A DNA stretch of 64,000 nucleotides from Comamonadaceae bacterium (GCA_947372865.1 CANBVJ010000012.1:1-64000); one strand, 5' to 3'. Shown: positions 8,737 to 20,155, numbered from the stretch's first letter. Notes: generated by a model not told the origin, from the letters alone. Program-made: numbers and translations.

Positions 8737-10359
8737 ATGTTCCAACCCGGCCTGATGATGAACCTGCCCTTGCTGCTCTCCAGCGTGATTGAGCACGCCG
8801 CAGCGCAATATGGCGCCGTTGAAGTCGTGTCCCGCGAAACCCACGGCCCCCTGTTTCGCTACACCTACGCCGACTGCGCGGTGCGCGCGCGCAAGCTGGC
8901 CAATGCGCTGGCCGGTTTGGGCCTGACGGGCGGCGACGCAGTGGGCTCAATCGCCTGGAACAACCACCGTCACCTCGAGGCGTATTACGCCGTCTCAGGC
9001 AGCGGCATGGTCATGCACACCTGCAACCCGCGCCTGCAGGCGCAGCAGCTCATCTACATCATCAACCACGCCGAAGACCGCGTGGTCTTGTTCGACGCCA
9101 CCTTTGCGCCCTTGGTCAAAGGCATTGCCGCGCATTGCCCGGGCGTGCGTGCCTGGATCTGTCTGGCCGACGCGGCCAACACGCCGGCCATTGACGGCGT
9201 AGCCAACCTGCTGTCCTACGACGAGCTGATCGCGCCTTGCAGCGAGGTGTTTGCCTGGCCGCAACTCGATGAAAACACCGGTGCGGCGCTGTGCTACACG
9301 TCAGGCACCACCGGCAACCCCAAGGGCGCCATGTATTCGCACCGCGCCCTGGTGCTCAACGCCATGTCGGGCTGCCTGCCGGGCTTGTTGTCGCTCTCAC
9401 CCAGCGACACGATTCTTCCTGTGGTGCCCATGTTCCACATCAATGCCTGGTGCATTCCCTATGCAGCGCCCATTGGCGGCACCAAGCTGGTCTTGCCCGG
9501 CCCCAAGCTCGACGGCCAGTCGCTCTACGAGCTCATGGAGTCCGAAGGCGTGACCATCAGCGCCGGCGTGCCCACCATCTGGCAAGGCCTCTTGGCCTAT
9601 GTGGAACAGCACGGCCTGCGCTTTAGCACCATGCGCCGCACCGGCGTGGGTGGCTCGGCCATGCCGCAGGCGCTGATCGCCAAGTTCATGGACGTGTACG
9701 GCGTGGACGTGCGCCACGGCTGGGGCATGACCGAGACCACCGCCATCGGCACCATGAGCACCCTGCCGCCCCAGTCCAAAGACTGGACCTCAGAACAAAA
9801 ACAGGCCTTGCTGGCCAAACAGGGACGCAGCGCCTTTGGCGTGGAGATCAAGGTCGTCAGCGAAGACGGCGCCACCTTGCCGCGCGACGGCACATCGCAA
9901 GGCGAACTCATGGTGCGCGGCCACTGGATCATTTCTTCCTACTTCAAAGGCGAGAAGTCGCCGCTGGTTGACGGCTGGTTCCCCACCGGCGACATTGCCA
10001 CCATCGCCCCTGACGGCACCATGCAAATCCGCGACCGCACCAAGGACGTGATCAAAACCGGCGGCGAATGGATCAGCTCCATTGACCTGGAAAGCGCCGC
10101 CGTCGGCCACCCCGCTGTGGCCATGGCCGCCGTCATCGGCGTCAAGCACCCCAAGTGGGACGAACGCCCCTTGCTCTTCATCGTGCGCAAACCTGGCGCT
10201 ACTCTGGAGAAGGAAGGAATCCTGAAATTCCTGGAAACCAAAGTCGCCAAATGGTGGGTGCCCGATGACGTGGTGTTCCTCGACTCCCTGCCCGTGGGCG
10301 GCACTGGCAAGGTGCAAAAGGGCGATCTGCGCAAGGAATATGGCGGTGTGTTTAGCTAA
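8737..10359 (+). CDS. Acyl-CoA synthetase (AMP-forming, fatty-acid/DmdB-like)
   Basis: A 540-residue ANL-superfamily ligase. The ATP-binding loop 'CYTSGTTGNPKGAMYSHRA', the A5 motif 'HGWGMTETTAIG', 'DGWFPTGDIATI' and the hinge 'RDRTKDVIKTGGEWIS' are all present. The C-terminal 'PVGGTGKVQKGDLRK' contains the catalytic Lys. It would convert a fatty or thio-carboxylic acid to its CoA thioester. The start is the ATG of MFQPGLMMNLP; the ORF track uses a TTG five codons earlier, and MMNLP is also possible. It follows the binding-protein gene by 19 bp, probably in one operon. The exact substrate is not determinable from sequence. Confidence 0.85.
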   Translation: MFQPGLMMNLPLLLSSVIEHAAAQYGAVEVVSRETHGPLFRYTYADCAVRARKLANALAGLGLTGGDAVGSIAWNNHRHLEAYYAVSGSGMVMHTCNPRLQAQQLIYIINHAEDRVVLFDATFAPLVKGIAAHCPGVRAWICLADAANTPAIDGVANLLSYDELIAPCSEVFAWPQLDENTGAALCYTSGTTGNPKGAMYSHRALVLNAMSGCLPGLLSLSPSDTILPVVPMFHINAWCIPYAAPIGGTKLVLPGPKLDGQSLYELMESEGVTISAGVPTIWQGLLAYVEQHGLRFSTMRRTGVGGSAMPQALIAKFMDVYGVDVRHGWGMTETTAIGTMSTLPPQSKDWTSEQKQALLAKQGRSAFGVEIKVVSEDGATLPRDGTSQGELMVRGHWIISSYFKGEKSPLVDGWFPTGDIATIAPDGTMQIRDRTKDVIKTGGEWISSIDLESAAVGHPAVAMAAVIGVKHPKWDERPLLFIVRKPGATLEKEGILKFLETKVAKWWVPDDVVFLDSLPVGGTGKVQKGDLRKEYGGVFS

Positions 10360-10395
10360 AGGCGCCCTACCGGCGCGGTGCATGGCGATTGCAGC

Positions 10396-11061
10396 ATGAA
10401 GCCGCCGCGCCTGGTGATGTTTGACCTGGACGGCACCCTGGTCGATACCGCCCCCGAGATCTGTGACGCCGTGAACGACACGCTGGGCCACTTTGCGCTG
10501 GCGCCGGTGGCGCTGCAGCAAGTCAAGGACTGGATTGGCCACGGCACGCGCGAGTTGCTGGTGCAGGCCCTGGCCTGCAGCCAGGGCCTGCCGGTGGCGG
10601 CGGTGCGCGCATCTGCTGCCCTGGCCGACATCGCCGCCGTGTTCAAGACCCACTACGCCCAGCGCTGCGGAACCCGCAGCCAGCCCTATGCCGACGTGCT
10701 GCCCACCCTGGAGCGCCTGCGCCAGCGCGGCGTGCACCTAGTGGTGGTCACCAACAAGGAAAGCGCATTTACCCCGGTCGTGCTTGACGCCCATGGCCTG
10801 ACGCGTTTTTTTGGCGCCGTCATTTGCGGCGACACTTTTGCCACCAAAAAGCCTGCGCCCGAAGGCGTGCTGGCCTGTCTGGCACAGTTTGGCGTGGCGC
10901 CGGGGGAGGCGCTGTTTGTGGGCGACTCCAGCATCGATGTGGCCACCGCCCGCAATGCCGGTGTGCCCGTGTGGGTCGTGCCCTATGGCTACAACATGGG
11001 CCAGCCGATTGCAGCCAGCGAGCCGGACCGCACCATTGCCACGATTGGGGCGATTGAATAG
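10396..11061 (+). CDS. gph: HAD-family phosphatase, phosphoglycolate phosphatase-like
   Basis: A 221-residue HAD hydrolase. Motif I is 'MFDLDGTLVDTAPEI', with the nucleophilic Asp and the acid/base Asp two residues later. Motif II is 'VVVTNKES', motif III is the Lys of 'KPAPEGVLACL', and motif IV is 'VGDSSIDVATARNAG'. Together with the cap length this fits Gph, which dephosphorylates 2-phosphoglycolate, but related HAD enzymes cannot be excluded. ATG 10396 is used; a GTG lies six codons upstream. It is convergent with gspF, with 10 bp between stops. Confidence 0.75.
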   Translation: MKPPRLVMFDLDGTLVDTAPEICDAVNDTLGHFALAPVALQQVKDWIGHGTRELLVQALACSQGLPVAAVRASAALADIAAVFKTHYAQRCGTRSQPYADVLPTLERLRQRGVHLVVVTNKESAFTPVVLDAHGLTRFFGAVICGDTFATKKPAPEGVLACLAQFGVAPGEALFVGDSSIDVATARNAGVPVWVVPYGYNMGQPIAASEPDRTIATIGAIE

Positions 11062-11071
11062 CGCCCGTCGC

Positions 11072-12295
11072 CTACTTCACCAACTGGTTCATCTCAATGA
11101 TCGGCAGCAGCACCGCCAGCACGATCAGCATCACCACCAGGCCCATGGCCACGATCAGGAGCGGCTCGAGCAGCGTGGCCAGGCCCATGGCGCGGCGCTG
11201 CACTTCGGTGCTGAGCTGGGTGGCAGCGCGTTGCAGCATCAGTGGCAACTGGCCGGTCTGTTCGCCCAGGCGGGCAAACATTGCGAGCAGGGGCGGAAAG
11301 CGTTTCTTTTGCGCCAAGGCGGCGGCCAGCGGCGCGCCTTCGCGCACTGCTACCAGGGCGTCTTGCGCGTCTTGGCGCATGGCCTGGTTGCTCAGGGTGT
11401 CGGCGGCGGCTTGCAGGGCTTTGAGAATGGGCACGCCTGCACCGGAGAGCATGGCCAGCGTGCTGGCAAAACGCGCGGTATTGAAGCTGCGCGACAGTTT
11501 GCCCACCACCGGAATGCCCAGCCAGGCCGCGTCAAACCGGTAGCGCAGCGCAGGTGCGCGCAGCGCCAGGCGCAAGCCCACGCCGCCCGCCACGACGCTC
11601 AGCAGCAGCAGCCAGCCGTAGCTGCGCACCAGGCTGCTCACGCCCAGCATCAGCACCGTGAGCAGGGGCAGGGCGCGCTTGCTGCCGGCAAACACGCTGG
11701 CCACCTGCGGCACCACATAGGTCACCAAAAAAACCACAATGCACAGCGCTACCAGGCTGACGATGGCCGGGTAGAGCGCCGCGCCCAGCAGCTTGACGTT
11801 GAGCGCCTGCTGGTCTTCCAGGTCATTGGCCAGGTGCTCCAGCACCGCGCCCAGGCTGCCGCTTTGCTCGCCCGCGCCCACCACCGCCACAAAAATGCCT
11901 GAGAACTCGCCGGGGTGGCGCGCCAGTGCTTTGGCAAAGGTGCTGCCGCTGTTGACCTCAGAACGCAAATCGGCCACCAGATTGCGCTCGGCCTCGCGTT
12001 CAGCCTCGGTGCTGAGTGACGCCAGCGCCCGCTCTAGCGGCAGGCCTGAGGCCACCAGACTGGCCAACTGGCGCGTCCACACGCTCAGGGCGCTGGCGTT
12101 GAACACGCGGCGGCGAAACAGGCCTGCGCTGCCACTGGCCTCGCCTTGCGCACCCGAGGCCACCGGCTCGACCTTGAGCGGCACCAGCGCTTGCGCTCGC
12201 AACTGCGTGCGCGCGGCCTTGGCCGAATCGGCCTCGACCGTGCCCCGGCGCAACTGGCCGTCGGCCGTCAGGGCTTCAAAAGCGTAGGCGGGCAT
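11072..12295 (-). CDS. gspF: Type II secretion inner-membrane protein GspF
   Basis: A 407-residue protein with the duplicated T2SSF domain. It has the N-terminal 'MPAYAFEALTADGQLRRGTVEADS' typical of GspF/PilC and three membrane helices (around residues 170-195, 220-240 and 375-400). The repeated motif is seen in 'LASLVASGLPLERALASLS' and again in 'LAMLSGAGVPILKALQAAAD'. GspF is the inner-membrane platform that couples the GspE ATPase to pseudopilus assembly. It is the last gene of the minus-strand gsp series, 11 bp after gspE. Confidence 0.95.
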   Translation of the reverse strand: MPAYAFEALTADGQLRRGTVEADSAKAARTQLRAQALVPLKVEPVASGAQGEASGSAGLFRRRVFNASALSVWTRQLASLVASGLPLERALASLSTEAEREAERNLVADLRSEVNSGSTFAKALARHPGEFSGIFVAVVGAGEQSGSLGAVLEHLANDLEDQQALNVKLLGAALYPAIVSLVALCIVVFLVTYVVPQVASVFAGSKRALPLLTVLMLGVSSLVRSYGWLLLLSVVAGGVGLRLALRAPALRYRFDAAWLGIPVVGKLSRSFNTARFASTLAMLSGAGVPILKALQAAADTLSNQAMRQDAQDALVAVREGAPLAAALAQKKRFPPLLAMFARLGEQTGQLPLMLQRAATQLSTEVQRRAMGLATLLEPLLIVAMGLVVMLIVLAVLLPIIEMNQLVK

Positions 12296-12306
12296 GGACG
12301 CAGCCT

Positions 12307-13695
<1,389 letters not shown>

Positions 13696-13696
13696 G

Positions 13697-15787
13697 TCAG
13701 GGCGCGGCCTTCTTGGGCTGGGCCACTGGGGCGGCCGCAGGCAGGGTGGGCGCCTCGTTGATGGGCACTTTGGCGTCTGGCACGGGTTGGGCGTCTTGCA
13801 TGCCGGTGCGCATTTGCTCGTAGCGGTCCAGCGACAGGCGTTCGGTGGCAGCGCTATCGCGCACCACCACCGGGCGCAGAAACACCATCAGGTTGGTCTT
13901 TTTGCGGGTGCGAGCTTCGCTCTTGAACAGGTTGCCAAAAAACGGCACATCGCTCACGCCCGGCACCTTGTCGCCGTTGCCGGTAAATTCATCTTGCAGC
14001 AAGCCGCCCAGCACCACCACCGAGCCGTCGTCCACCAGCACGTTGGACTCAATCGTGCGCTTGTTGGTCGTCGGCCCGTTGGGCGCCGCCACGGTGGAGG
14101 CCTGCACGCTGGAGACTTCTTGAAAGATGGTCAGCTTGACGGTGCCGTTTTCACTGATTTGCGGCTTGACCTTCAGCGTCAAGCCCACGTCCTTGCGCTC
14201 AATGGTTTGAAACGGGTTAACCGAGCCAGTGCCCGAATTGGTGTTGGTGAACTGGCCGGTCACAAAAGGCACGTTCTGGCCAATCACGATTTTGGCCTCT
14301 TCGTTGTCCAGGGTGAGTAAATTGGGCGTGGACAAGACGTTGCCCGCGCCGCTGGACTCCAAAAACCGGGCCAAAAAGCCCAGCACATAGACGCCGTTGG
14401 TCTGGTTGGCCACGCCAACATTTAGGCCGCTGCCAGGCAGTACCGCGCCGCCGCCCGTGGCCAGGCTGAGGATGTTTTTGCCCGCCGCGCCAAAGTTGGT
14501 GCCCAACAGGCCAATGCTGCTGTCGCCGTTGCTGCCCAAGGCGCGCTGCCATTGCACGCCAAACTCGGCCGCGCGGTCGGCGCTCACTTCGGCAATCAGG
14601 CTTTCCACATAGACCTGCGCCCGGCGGGCGTCTAGGCGTTCAATCACTTCGCGCAACTGGCGGTACTGCGGGTCGGGCGCGGTGATGATGAGCGAGTTGG
14701 TAGACGTGTCGGCCTGTACCTGGCCGCCCGAGGTGACCGCCGGTGGGGCGGCAGCACCCGGCGCTGCACCGGCGCCCGCGCTCGGTGCGGGGTTGACGGC
14801 AGCGCTGCTGATCGCCGCGCGCAAGGTGGCCGCGAGCTTGGTGGCGTCGGCGTTTTTCAAATAGACCACGTGCAGATTGCCCAGGTCGCCATTGCTTTTG
14901 CTGGAAGGCTGGTCGAGCTTTTCCACCAGCGACTTGACCAGCGCCACGCGCGCCGGGTTGGCCGCGCGCACGATCAGCGTGTTGCTGCGCGACTCGGCAA
15001 TTACCGTGGTTTTGAAACCGGTGTCGGCCGCGCCCGCCGGTGCGCCGCCGCTGCTGCTGGCGTCGATGAGTTTGAGGATCAGCGGCGCCAGGTCCACGGC
15101 AATCGCGTTTTTGAGTTCAATCACCTCCACCTCGGTGGCGTTGGACACGTCCATGGCGGCAATGATGCGGCCGATGCGCCGCAGGTTGTCGGCGTAGTCG
15201 GTAATCACCAGGGAGTTGTTGCCTGGGTTGGCGTTGATGGTGTTGTTGGGGCTGATGAGCGGGCGCAGCACGGCCACCAGGTTGGTGGCCGATTCAAAAT
15301 TGAGCCGAAAGATCTGCGTCGTGATCTGGCCGCCGCTGGCGCCCTTGGGCGCGCTGTCGTTGGTTTCTACCGCGCTGCTTTGCAACTTGGCATCAGCCTC
15401 GGGCACGACCTTGAACAGGCCGGCCGATTCCACCATGGTAAAGCCCTGCAAGCGCAGGCTGGTCAAAAACTGCGCCATGGCCGCAGTGCGGTTCACCGGT
15501 TTTTCGGTCACCAGCGTCATGGTGCCTTTGACGCGCGGATCCACCACCACGTTCATGCCGTACAGCAGGCCGATGGTGCGCGCCACCGACTCGATCTCAG
15601 CGTTGCTGAAGTTCAGCGTGATGGGCTCGCCCGGCTTGGGCGCGCTTGCCACAGAGGCGGCCGGCGCGTTTTGTGCCAGTGCCACCGGGCAGAGCCAAGT
15701 GGCCGTACCTGCCAGTACGGTGGCCGCAAACAGGTGGCGCAGGCGCGCCTGGCCGTGAATCGTGGGGGAAATGCGCGTTGGTGTCAT
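13697..15787 (-). CDS. gspD: Type II secretion secretin GspD
   Basis: A 696-residue outer-membrane secretin with signal peptide '[21 protein letters not shown]'. The N0 domain starts at '[22 protein letters not shown]', N1-N3 follow with the repeated '[17 protein letters not shown]' pattern, and the C-terminal secretin core includes '[25 protein letters not shown]' and '[21 protein letters not shown]'. A Pro/Ala/Gly-rich linker lies between N2 and N3. It would form the 12-15-mer outer-membrane channel. It sits 6 bp after gspN and 1 bp before gspE. No GspS pilotin gene was seen in the window. Confidence 0.96.
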   Translation of the reverse strand: MTPTRISPTIHGQARLRHLFAATVLAGTATWLCPVALAQNAPAASVASAPKPGEPITLNFSNAEIESVARTIGLLYGMNVVVDPRVKGTMTLVTEKPVNRTAAMAQFLTSLRLQGFTMVESAGLFKVVPEADAKLQSSAVETNDSAPKGASGGQITTQIFRLNFESATNLVAVLRPLISPNNTINANPGNNSLVITDYADNLRRIGRIIAAMDVSNATEVEVIELKNAIAVDLAPLILKLIDASSSGGAPAGAADTGFKTTVIAESRSNTLIVRAANPARVALVKSLVEKLDQPSSKSNGDLGNLHVVYLKNADATKLAATLRAAISSAAVNPAPSAGAGAAPGAAAPPAVTSGGQVQADTSTNSLIITAPDPQYRQLREVIERLDARRAQVYVESLIAEVSADRAAEFGVQWQRALGSNGDSSIGLLGTNFGAAGKNILSLATGGGAVLPGSGLNVGVANQTNGVYVLGFLARFLESSGAGNVLSTPNLLTLDNEEAKIVIGQNVPFVTGQFTNTNSGTGSVNPFQTIERKDVGLTLKVKPQISENGTVKLTIFQEVSSVQASTVAAPNGPTTNKRTIESNVLVDDGSVVVLGGLLQDEFTGNGDKVPGVSDVPFFGNLFKSEARTRKKTNLMVFLRPVVVRDSAATERLSLDRYEQMRTGMQDAQPVPDAKVPINEAPTLPAAAPVAQPKKAAP

Positions 15788-15793
15788 AGAGGT

Positions 15794-16579
15794 TCAACCC
15801 ACTTTGATGATGGAGCGCGCGCCCTCGCGCCGTCCGATGATGTTCAAGAGATTGGACAGCGCGTCCTGGCGCTCGGGCGCGGCGCTGGCCTCGCCTTCAA
15901 AGCGCAGCCGCCCGTCCGTCCACTGGCCGCTGCCAGTCAATTGCAGGCTGCCCTGCGTGGTGCTTAAGCGCAGGCGCGGCGTGTCGCCGCCATCCACCAC
16001 AAAGCGGTAGCTGCCCATGGGCCGCAGGGTGGACAGGCGTGAAGCCATGTCCATCGCATCCACCTGCAACTGGCCTTGCAACGCCAGCCGACCATGAGTC
16101 CATTGCACGCCAAAGCCCTGGCTGGACACGGCCAACTGGCCCTCGGCGCGAATGGTGTTCCAGGGCGTGCCCAGGCCGGTGAGCAGCAGCGCGGGCCACT
16201 GCGAGCGCTGGTCTTGCATGCGCAGGTGCACGCCGCCCCAGCGTAGCGTGAGTTGCAACACCAGGGGCGACTGCATGCAGCAATCGGCAAAAACGGACGC
16301 GCGCAAGTGGCCCCAACCGGCTTGCAAGCGCCATACCAGACGCCCGGGCAGGGTGCTGATGTCGCTGCTGCCGGGCCCGCCGGTCAGGGTGAGCTGGCTT
16401 GAGCCATTCCATACCGTGCCGCGCGCGTCTTGCAGCAGCACTTGCCCGCGGCTGGCTGCTGCCAGGGGCGTGACCAGCCAGCGTGCGGGGGCAAAGGCCA
16501 GCAGCGCCAGCAGCAAACCCAGCGTGGCGCCCAGCAGCGCCCACAGCCAGGGGGTACGAGACGAGGGGGCTTGGGCCAT
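15794..16579 (-). CDS. gspN: Type II secretion protein GspN
   Basis: A 261-residue protein starting at MAQAPSSRTPWLWALLGATLGLLLALLAFAPARWL: a single N-terminal membrane anchor and a periplasmic beta-rich domain, as expected for GspN. The ORF track entry of 523 residues extends this frame upstream through gspM and gspL, which is not real coding sequence. The segment 'SRGQVLLQDARGTVWNGSSQLTLTGG' is typical of the family. Its place between gspM and gspD supports the call. GspN is a minor, not always essential, T2SS component of the inner membrane. Confidence 0.85.
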   Translation of the reverse strand: MAQAPSSRTPWLWALLGATLGLLLALLAFAPARWLVTPLAAASRGQVLLQDARGTVWNGSSQLTLTGGPGSSDISTLPGRLVWRLQAGWGHLRASVFADCCMQSPLVLQLTLRWGGVHLRMQDQRSQWPALLLTGLGTPWNTIRAEGQLAVSSQGFGVQWTHGRLALQGQLQVDAMDMASRLSTLRPMGSYRFVVDGGDTPRLRLSTTQGSLQLTGSGQWTDGRLRFEGEASAAPERQDALSNLLNIIGRREGARSIIKVG

Positions 16580-16593
16580 GGTGTGCAAGCGGC

Positions 16594-17115
16594 TCAGGGC
16601 GTCTCGCGGCTGGCGACTTGCAACACGATGCGGCCTTTCCAGAGCCCATGGCTTTGCGTCAGGTGCAGCTCTAGCGGGCGGGCGCGGGCATTCAGGCGGG
16701 CCTGGGTCAGCCACTGCGCTAGGGCGTCGGCGCTGCTGCCTTCGAGGGTGACGGTAGCGCGGTCGCCGGTAAGCGACATGCGCGCAGCAGCGCCCAGCGT
16801 GGGCAGGGCGGCTTCGAGCAGGCTTTTGGCGTCTTGGGTTTGCGCCGCAGGCTGGGCTTGCAGCAATTGCGCCTGGGCTTGGAGCTGCAACATGTCTTGC
16901 AACTGCGCGCGCAACTGCGGGCTTTGGGTTTGTGCGCTGCGCAGCGCGCGCAAGGCGGGATTCAGCGCCACAAACCACACCAAAGCCAGCGCCAGCAGGG
17001 CCAGTGCGCCGCGCACCAGGCGCTGCTCGCGCGGGCTGCTTTGCGTCCAGCGCAGTTGCAGGGGTGCACCCACGGTTTTGAGGTGGGCGCGCAGCGTTTC
17101 GGCCACGGCGCTCAT
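16594..17115 (-). CDS. gspM: Type II secretion protein GspM
   Basis: A 173-residue protein with a short cytoplasmic N-terminus ending 'SSPREQRLVRGAL', one membrane helix ('ALLALALVWFVALNPAL') and a coiled-coil/ferredoxin-like periplasmic part. 'W...REQRLV' before the helix is the usual GspM pattern. It pairs with GspL in the inner-membrane platform. Its start overlaps the gspL stop by 4 bp. Confidence 0.88.
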   Translation of the reverse strand: MSAVAETLRAHLKTVGAPLQLRWTQSSPREQRLVRGALALLALALVWFVALNPALRALRSAQTQSPQLRAQLQDMLQLQAQAQLLQAQPAAQTQDAKSLLEAALPTLGAAARMSLTGDRATVTLEGSSADALAQWLTQARLNARARPLELHLTQSHGLWKGRIVLQVASRETP

Positions 17116-18353
17116 AGCCCGGCCTTGAGCAGCAGGTCGGCACCTGCGGGGCGCAGGCTGTAGCCCTGGGCCTGGAGTGAGAGCGTGGCCTCGGCCAGCG
17201 CAGGCGGCGCCAGGGCCAGGCCGCGCAGACGCAGCTCGCCATTGGCAAAGTCCAGCGCGCTGGGCGCAGGGGCGTTGGGCGCGGCGTGCGCCCAGGCGCC
17301 CAGCAGCGTTTCAAAGTCGCGCGGGCCCAGCGCGCCGGTGTTTTGCTGCAGGGCGGCCACCGCACGCTGCATTTGCACCGGTGCGTCCACCACCACCTGC
17401 GTGGCTGGAAAGGTGCGGGTCAGTACCGCGTCAATCGCCTTGCGTTGCGCCTGCAGCGCGGCGCGTTCGGCCCCGGCGCGCACATTGAGGCCCAACAGGT
17501 TGACGGCGATCAGCGCCAGCAGGCTCCAGCGGGCGGCGCGCCAGCGGGGCGCTTGCAGCAGCGCGCGCGCAGCGTTGCCCAGGCGTTTGAGGCTGCGGCT
17601 GCGCTGGTTGTTGAGCAGCTCGAATTGGGCCAGGTCCCAGTCGCTTTGGCAGGCGGCCAGGGCGCGTTCGGCGCGGCTTTGCAAGGTCACGCTGCGCCCA
17701 AAGAGTTGCTCGGCCAGTGCGGCCACGGCAGGTTCGGCGTACAGCGCGGCGTCTGCGGGCCAGCCCAGCCGGGCGACCGTGCTGGCTTGCAGCGGCCATG
17801 GTGTCACCCCACTGGCATTGGCGTGCAACAGCAGGGGCTGGCCGGCGTTGTCGATGGCGTACAGGCTGTCGGCGCCTGCGGCGCTCTGGTTTACATCCGC
17901 CGGGGCGCTGGGCTCCAGCTCGGGCACGATGCGCGCTACCGTGATGCCGGCCGCCTCCAGTGCCTGCAAGCTGCTGCGCAACCAGGCTTTGTCGCACACG
18001 GCCACCCAGGTGGTGGCGTCTTTGGTGCCCCCCGGGGCCAGCGCAAAGTGCAGCGCCGCCGGGTCGTCGAGCAACTGGTCTTCCAGCAGGCCTTCGAGCA
18101 CGGCACGCAGGCGCGTGGCGCTGCTGGCCGCGCCTTTGGGCAGTTGGACTGGGTGCCAGGAAAGCTGGGCGGCGCCGAGCAGCAGCACCGTGTCGGTCAC
18201 CCGGTTTGCCCCGCCGGCTCCGGCGCCGGGCAGCAGGGCCAGCGGCGCACTGGATGCCGCTGCCACGTTCACGCCGTCGGGGGTGAGGACGTAGTCCAGC
18301 GCCGTGCCTGTTTGCAGACCGGTGCGCGGGAGGGTGAGGATCAGGGTGGCCAT
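17112..18353 (-). CDS. gspL: Type II secretion protein GspL
   Basis: A 413-residue protein. The cytoplasmic actin-like N-terminal domain (about residues 1-260) includes 'LLGAAQLSWHPVQLPKG...RLRAVLEGLLEDQLLDDP'. It is followed by a membrane helix ('WRAARWSLLALIAVNLLGLNV') and a periplasmic ferredoxin-like domain. GspL recruits GspE to the membrane and binds GspM. Start ATG 18353 lies 3 bp after the gspK stop. Confidence 0.9.
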   Translation of the reverse strand: MATLILTLPRTGLQTGTALDYVLTPDGVNVAAASSAPLALLPGAGAGGANRVTDTVLLLGAAQLSWHPVQLPKGAASSATRLRAVLEGLLEDQLLDDPAALHFALAPGGTKDATTWVAVCDKAWLRSSLQALEAAGITVARIVPELEPSAPADVNQSAAGADSLYAIDNAGQPLLLHANASGVTPWPLQASTVARLGWPADAALYAEPAVAALAEQLFGRSVTLQSRAERALAACQSDWDLAQFELLNNQRSRSLKRLGNAARALLQAPRWRAARWSLLALIAVNLLGLNVRAGAERAALQAQRKAIDAVLTRTFPATQVVVDAPVQMQRAVAALQQNTGALGPRDFETLLGAWAHAAPNAPAPSALDFANGELRLRGLALAPPALAEATLSLQAQGYSLRPAGADLLLKAGL

Positions 18354-18356
18354 GGT

Positions 18357-19388
18357 TCAAAAATCAGCGGTCATTGTAGGTGCCGGGGTGGTCTGCACCG
18401 GGCCAATGGCCGGGTTGAGCGGGCGTTTGCGCCACAGGGTTTTGACGTTCATCACATCGCGTTGCACTACCGAATATTCCTGCACCAGATTGCCGTCGAT
18501 TTGCAGCGTGCCGTTCAGGGAAAAAAAGCGGGTGCTGGTGCCCACCCGTTGAGCGTCGAGCAGGAGCTGCGGCAGCTTGGCGGCTTTTTTCACGTCGTCC
18601 AGGCTTTCCCAGGGGCTCAGGCGGCGGGCGTCGAGCAGGCGCTGGGCGTCGGCCTGGGCCACGCCGTCCAGGCAGGCCATCAGCACCACGCCTGAGGCGG
18701 TATTCAGATTGACCGGCGTGCGCTCAGGCAGCACGGTGATGTGCGGGAGCAACTGGGCCAGTGTGATGGGGTCCAGCCCGAGCCAGGCCAGTTGGTCGGG
18801 CTCTTGCGGCCACAGCGGGCCGTCGGCACGCGCATTCGTGCCCCGGTCGGTTCCGGTGGATGCGGCGCTGGCCCGCTGGGCGCGCAGCAACTGCGCCACC
18901 AGGCGGTCGAGTTGGGCGCGCGGCAATCCCAGTTGCGTGAACAGGCGCTCAAACATGCGCAGCGTGGGCGGGTGCACTTTGCCGTCTTGCAGCAAGTTAG
19001 TCAGGTTCAGCCGCGCCTGCAGGTCGCTGATCCGACCGGACAAAAAGGCGTTGGTACTGGCATCGGCGGCCAGGGTGTCGCTGCGGTCGGCGGCCAAAAA
19101 GGTGGACAGGCGCGCTTGTTCGAGCGGCATGGCCCAGGGTTCGGCCAGGTGGTCGGCGCCGCCCTTGCGGGCGTCCTCGGCCAGGATCAGCCGCGCCCAG
19201 TCCAGCGCGCCCGTCAGCACCCAGGACGACTGCGCGCGGGTGCGCTCGGCGCTTTCCACCTCGACCGCGCGCCACTGCTGCCACAGCGCCGCCGAGGCCA
19301 GCGTGGCCACCAGCACCACCGTGAGCATGGCCATGAGGATGGCCGCACCACGCTGGCGCGTGCGCTTGGTGCTTGCGCCATAGGTCAT
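18357..19388 (-). CDS. gspK: Type II secretion minor pseudopilin GspK
   Basis: A 343-residue large minor pseudopilin. The N-terminal 'RQRGAAILMAMLTVVLVATLASAALW' is the prepilin-type helix, with GAAIL replacing the usual GFTLIE and without Glu5, as is typical of GspK. The globular domain includes 'RISDLQARLNLTNLLQDGK' and helix-hairpin-helix-like 'PVNLNTASGVVLMACLDGVAQADAQRLLDAR'. GspK caps the pseudopilus tip with GspI and GspJ. The start overlaps the gspJ stop (ATGA). Confidence 0.93.
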   Translation of the reverse strand: MTYGASTKRTRQRGAAILMAMLTVVLVATLASAALWQQWRAVEVESAERTRAQSSWVLTGALDWARLILAEDARKGGADHLAEPWAMPLEQARLSTFLAADRSDTLAADASTNAFLSGRISDLQARLNLTNLLQDGKVHPPTLRMFERLFTQLGLPRAQLDRLVAQLLRAQRASAASTGTDRGTNARADGPLWPQEPDQLAWLGLDPITLAQLLPHITVLPERTPVNLNTASGVVLMACLDGVAQADAQRLLDARRLSPWESLDDVKKAAKLPQLLLDAQRVGTSTRFFSLNGTLQIDGNLVQEYSVVQRDVMNVKTLWRKRPLNPAIGPVQTTPAPTMTADF

Positions 19389-20155
19389 TGCGCGCCTCCC
19401 AAACCGGGGCGGGCCCAGTCGCGTGTCAACACGCCAGAGATGGCCTGGCCTGGCGGCAGCGTCAGCAGCAGGCGCACGCCGTCTGGCATGGCGCCAGCCA
19501 CTGCACTGCGCGTGGGGTCGCCCAGCCCTGCGCCCGCAGGCAGGCTGGGCACCGGCGCACCGGATGCGGCTGCCGCCGGGGCCGCAGCTTCAGCAGGCGC
19601 GCTGCCATCGGCCGACGACAAGGGATTGGTCCAGGCGCCGCCGCGGTAGAAAAAAATCTGCCAGCCCGCCAACGGCGTGACGCGCACCTCGAAGCGGCGG
19701 TCCTCGTCGCTGGGGTTTTGGCCCCAGCGCGCTGCTTGGCTCCAGGCGGCTTGCAGTTCGGCGCGGGTGGTCAGCGCGGGCGACTGCCAGCGCAGCCACT
19801 GCGCGCTACCGCCCACCAGCCGCTGCGACCAGGCCACCACGTGCAGGCCCTCGCGGGTGGATTGGCTGCCCCGGCGCAGCAGGCGCAGGGCCCGGCCGTC
19901 CCAGTCAATGCTAGGGGTGTTGGGCTGCTGCGCCAGCGCGTCCAGGTCGGTGCCCCATTGCGCCAGAGCGGTTTGCAGGGTGAGCACGTCGTCTGAATGC
20001 TGGGCCAGGCGCTTTTGCGCACCCACCATGCCGTCCAGGCCACGCCAGGACATGGCCGCCATCAGCGCCATCAGCGCCAGCGCCACCAGCAGCTCGATCA
20101 GGGTAAAGCCGCGCTGGCATTTGCGGCCCATGTATATGGTGCGCGGCGCGGCCAT
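19385..20155 (-). CDS. gspJ: Type II secretion minor pseudopilin GspJ
   Basis: A 256-residue minor pseudopilin starting MAAPRTIYMGRKCQRGFTLIELLVALALMALMAAMSWRGLDGM. The cleavage motif G-FTLIE with Glu5 and the 'SWRGLDGM' continuation are characteristic of GspJ. The start is fixed by the TGATG overlap with the gspI stop; an internal ATG (20131) would give a shorter leader. The ORF track's 387-residue version runs through gspI in another frame and is not real. The C-terminus has an Ala/Pro-rich insert ('SAPAEAAAPAAAASGAPV'). Confidence 0.92.
   Translation of the reverse strand: MAAPRTIYMGRKCQRGFTLIELLVALALMALMAAMSWRGLDGMVGAQKRLAQHSDDVLTLQTALAQWGTDLDALAQQPNTPSIDWDGRALRLLRRGSQSTREGLHVVAWSQRLVGGSAQWLRWQSPALTTRAELQAAWSQAARWGQNPSDEDRRFEVRVTPLAGWQIFFYRGGAWTNPLSSADGSAPAEAAAPAAAASGAPVPSLPAGAGLGDPTRSAVAGAMPDGVRLLLTLPPGQAISGVLTRDWARPGLGGAQ

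Noticed and set aside
15794-17365. 523-residue version of gspN
   Set aside because: The N-terminal 260 residues lie in a false frame across gspM and gspL; the real GspN begins at the MAQAPSSRTPW start (16579).
17286-18695. 469-residue plus-strand ORF opposite gspL/gspK
   Set aside because: Crosses two well-supported gsp genes and shows only Gln/His/Gly-rich antisense composition.
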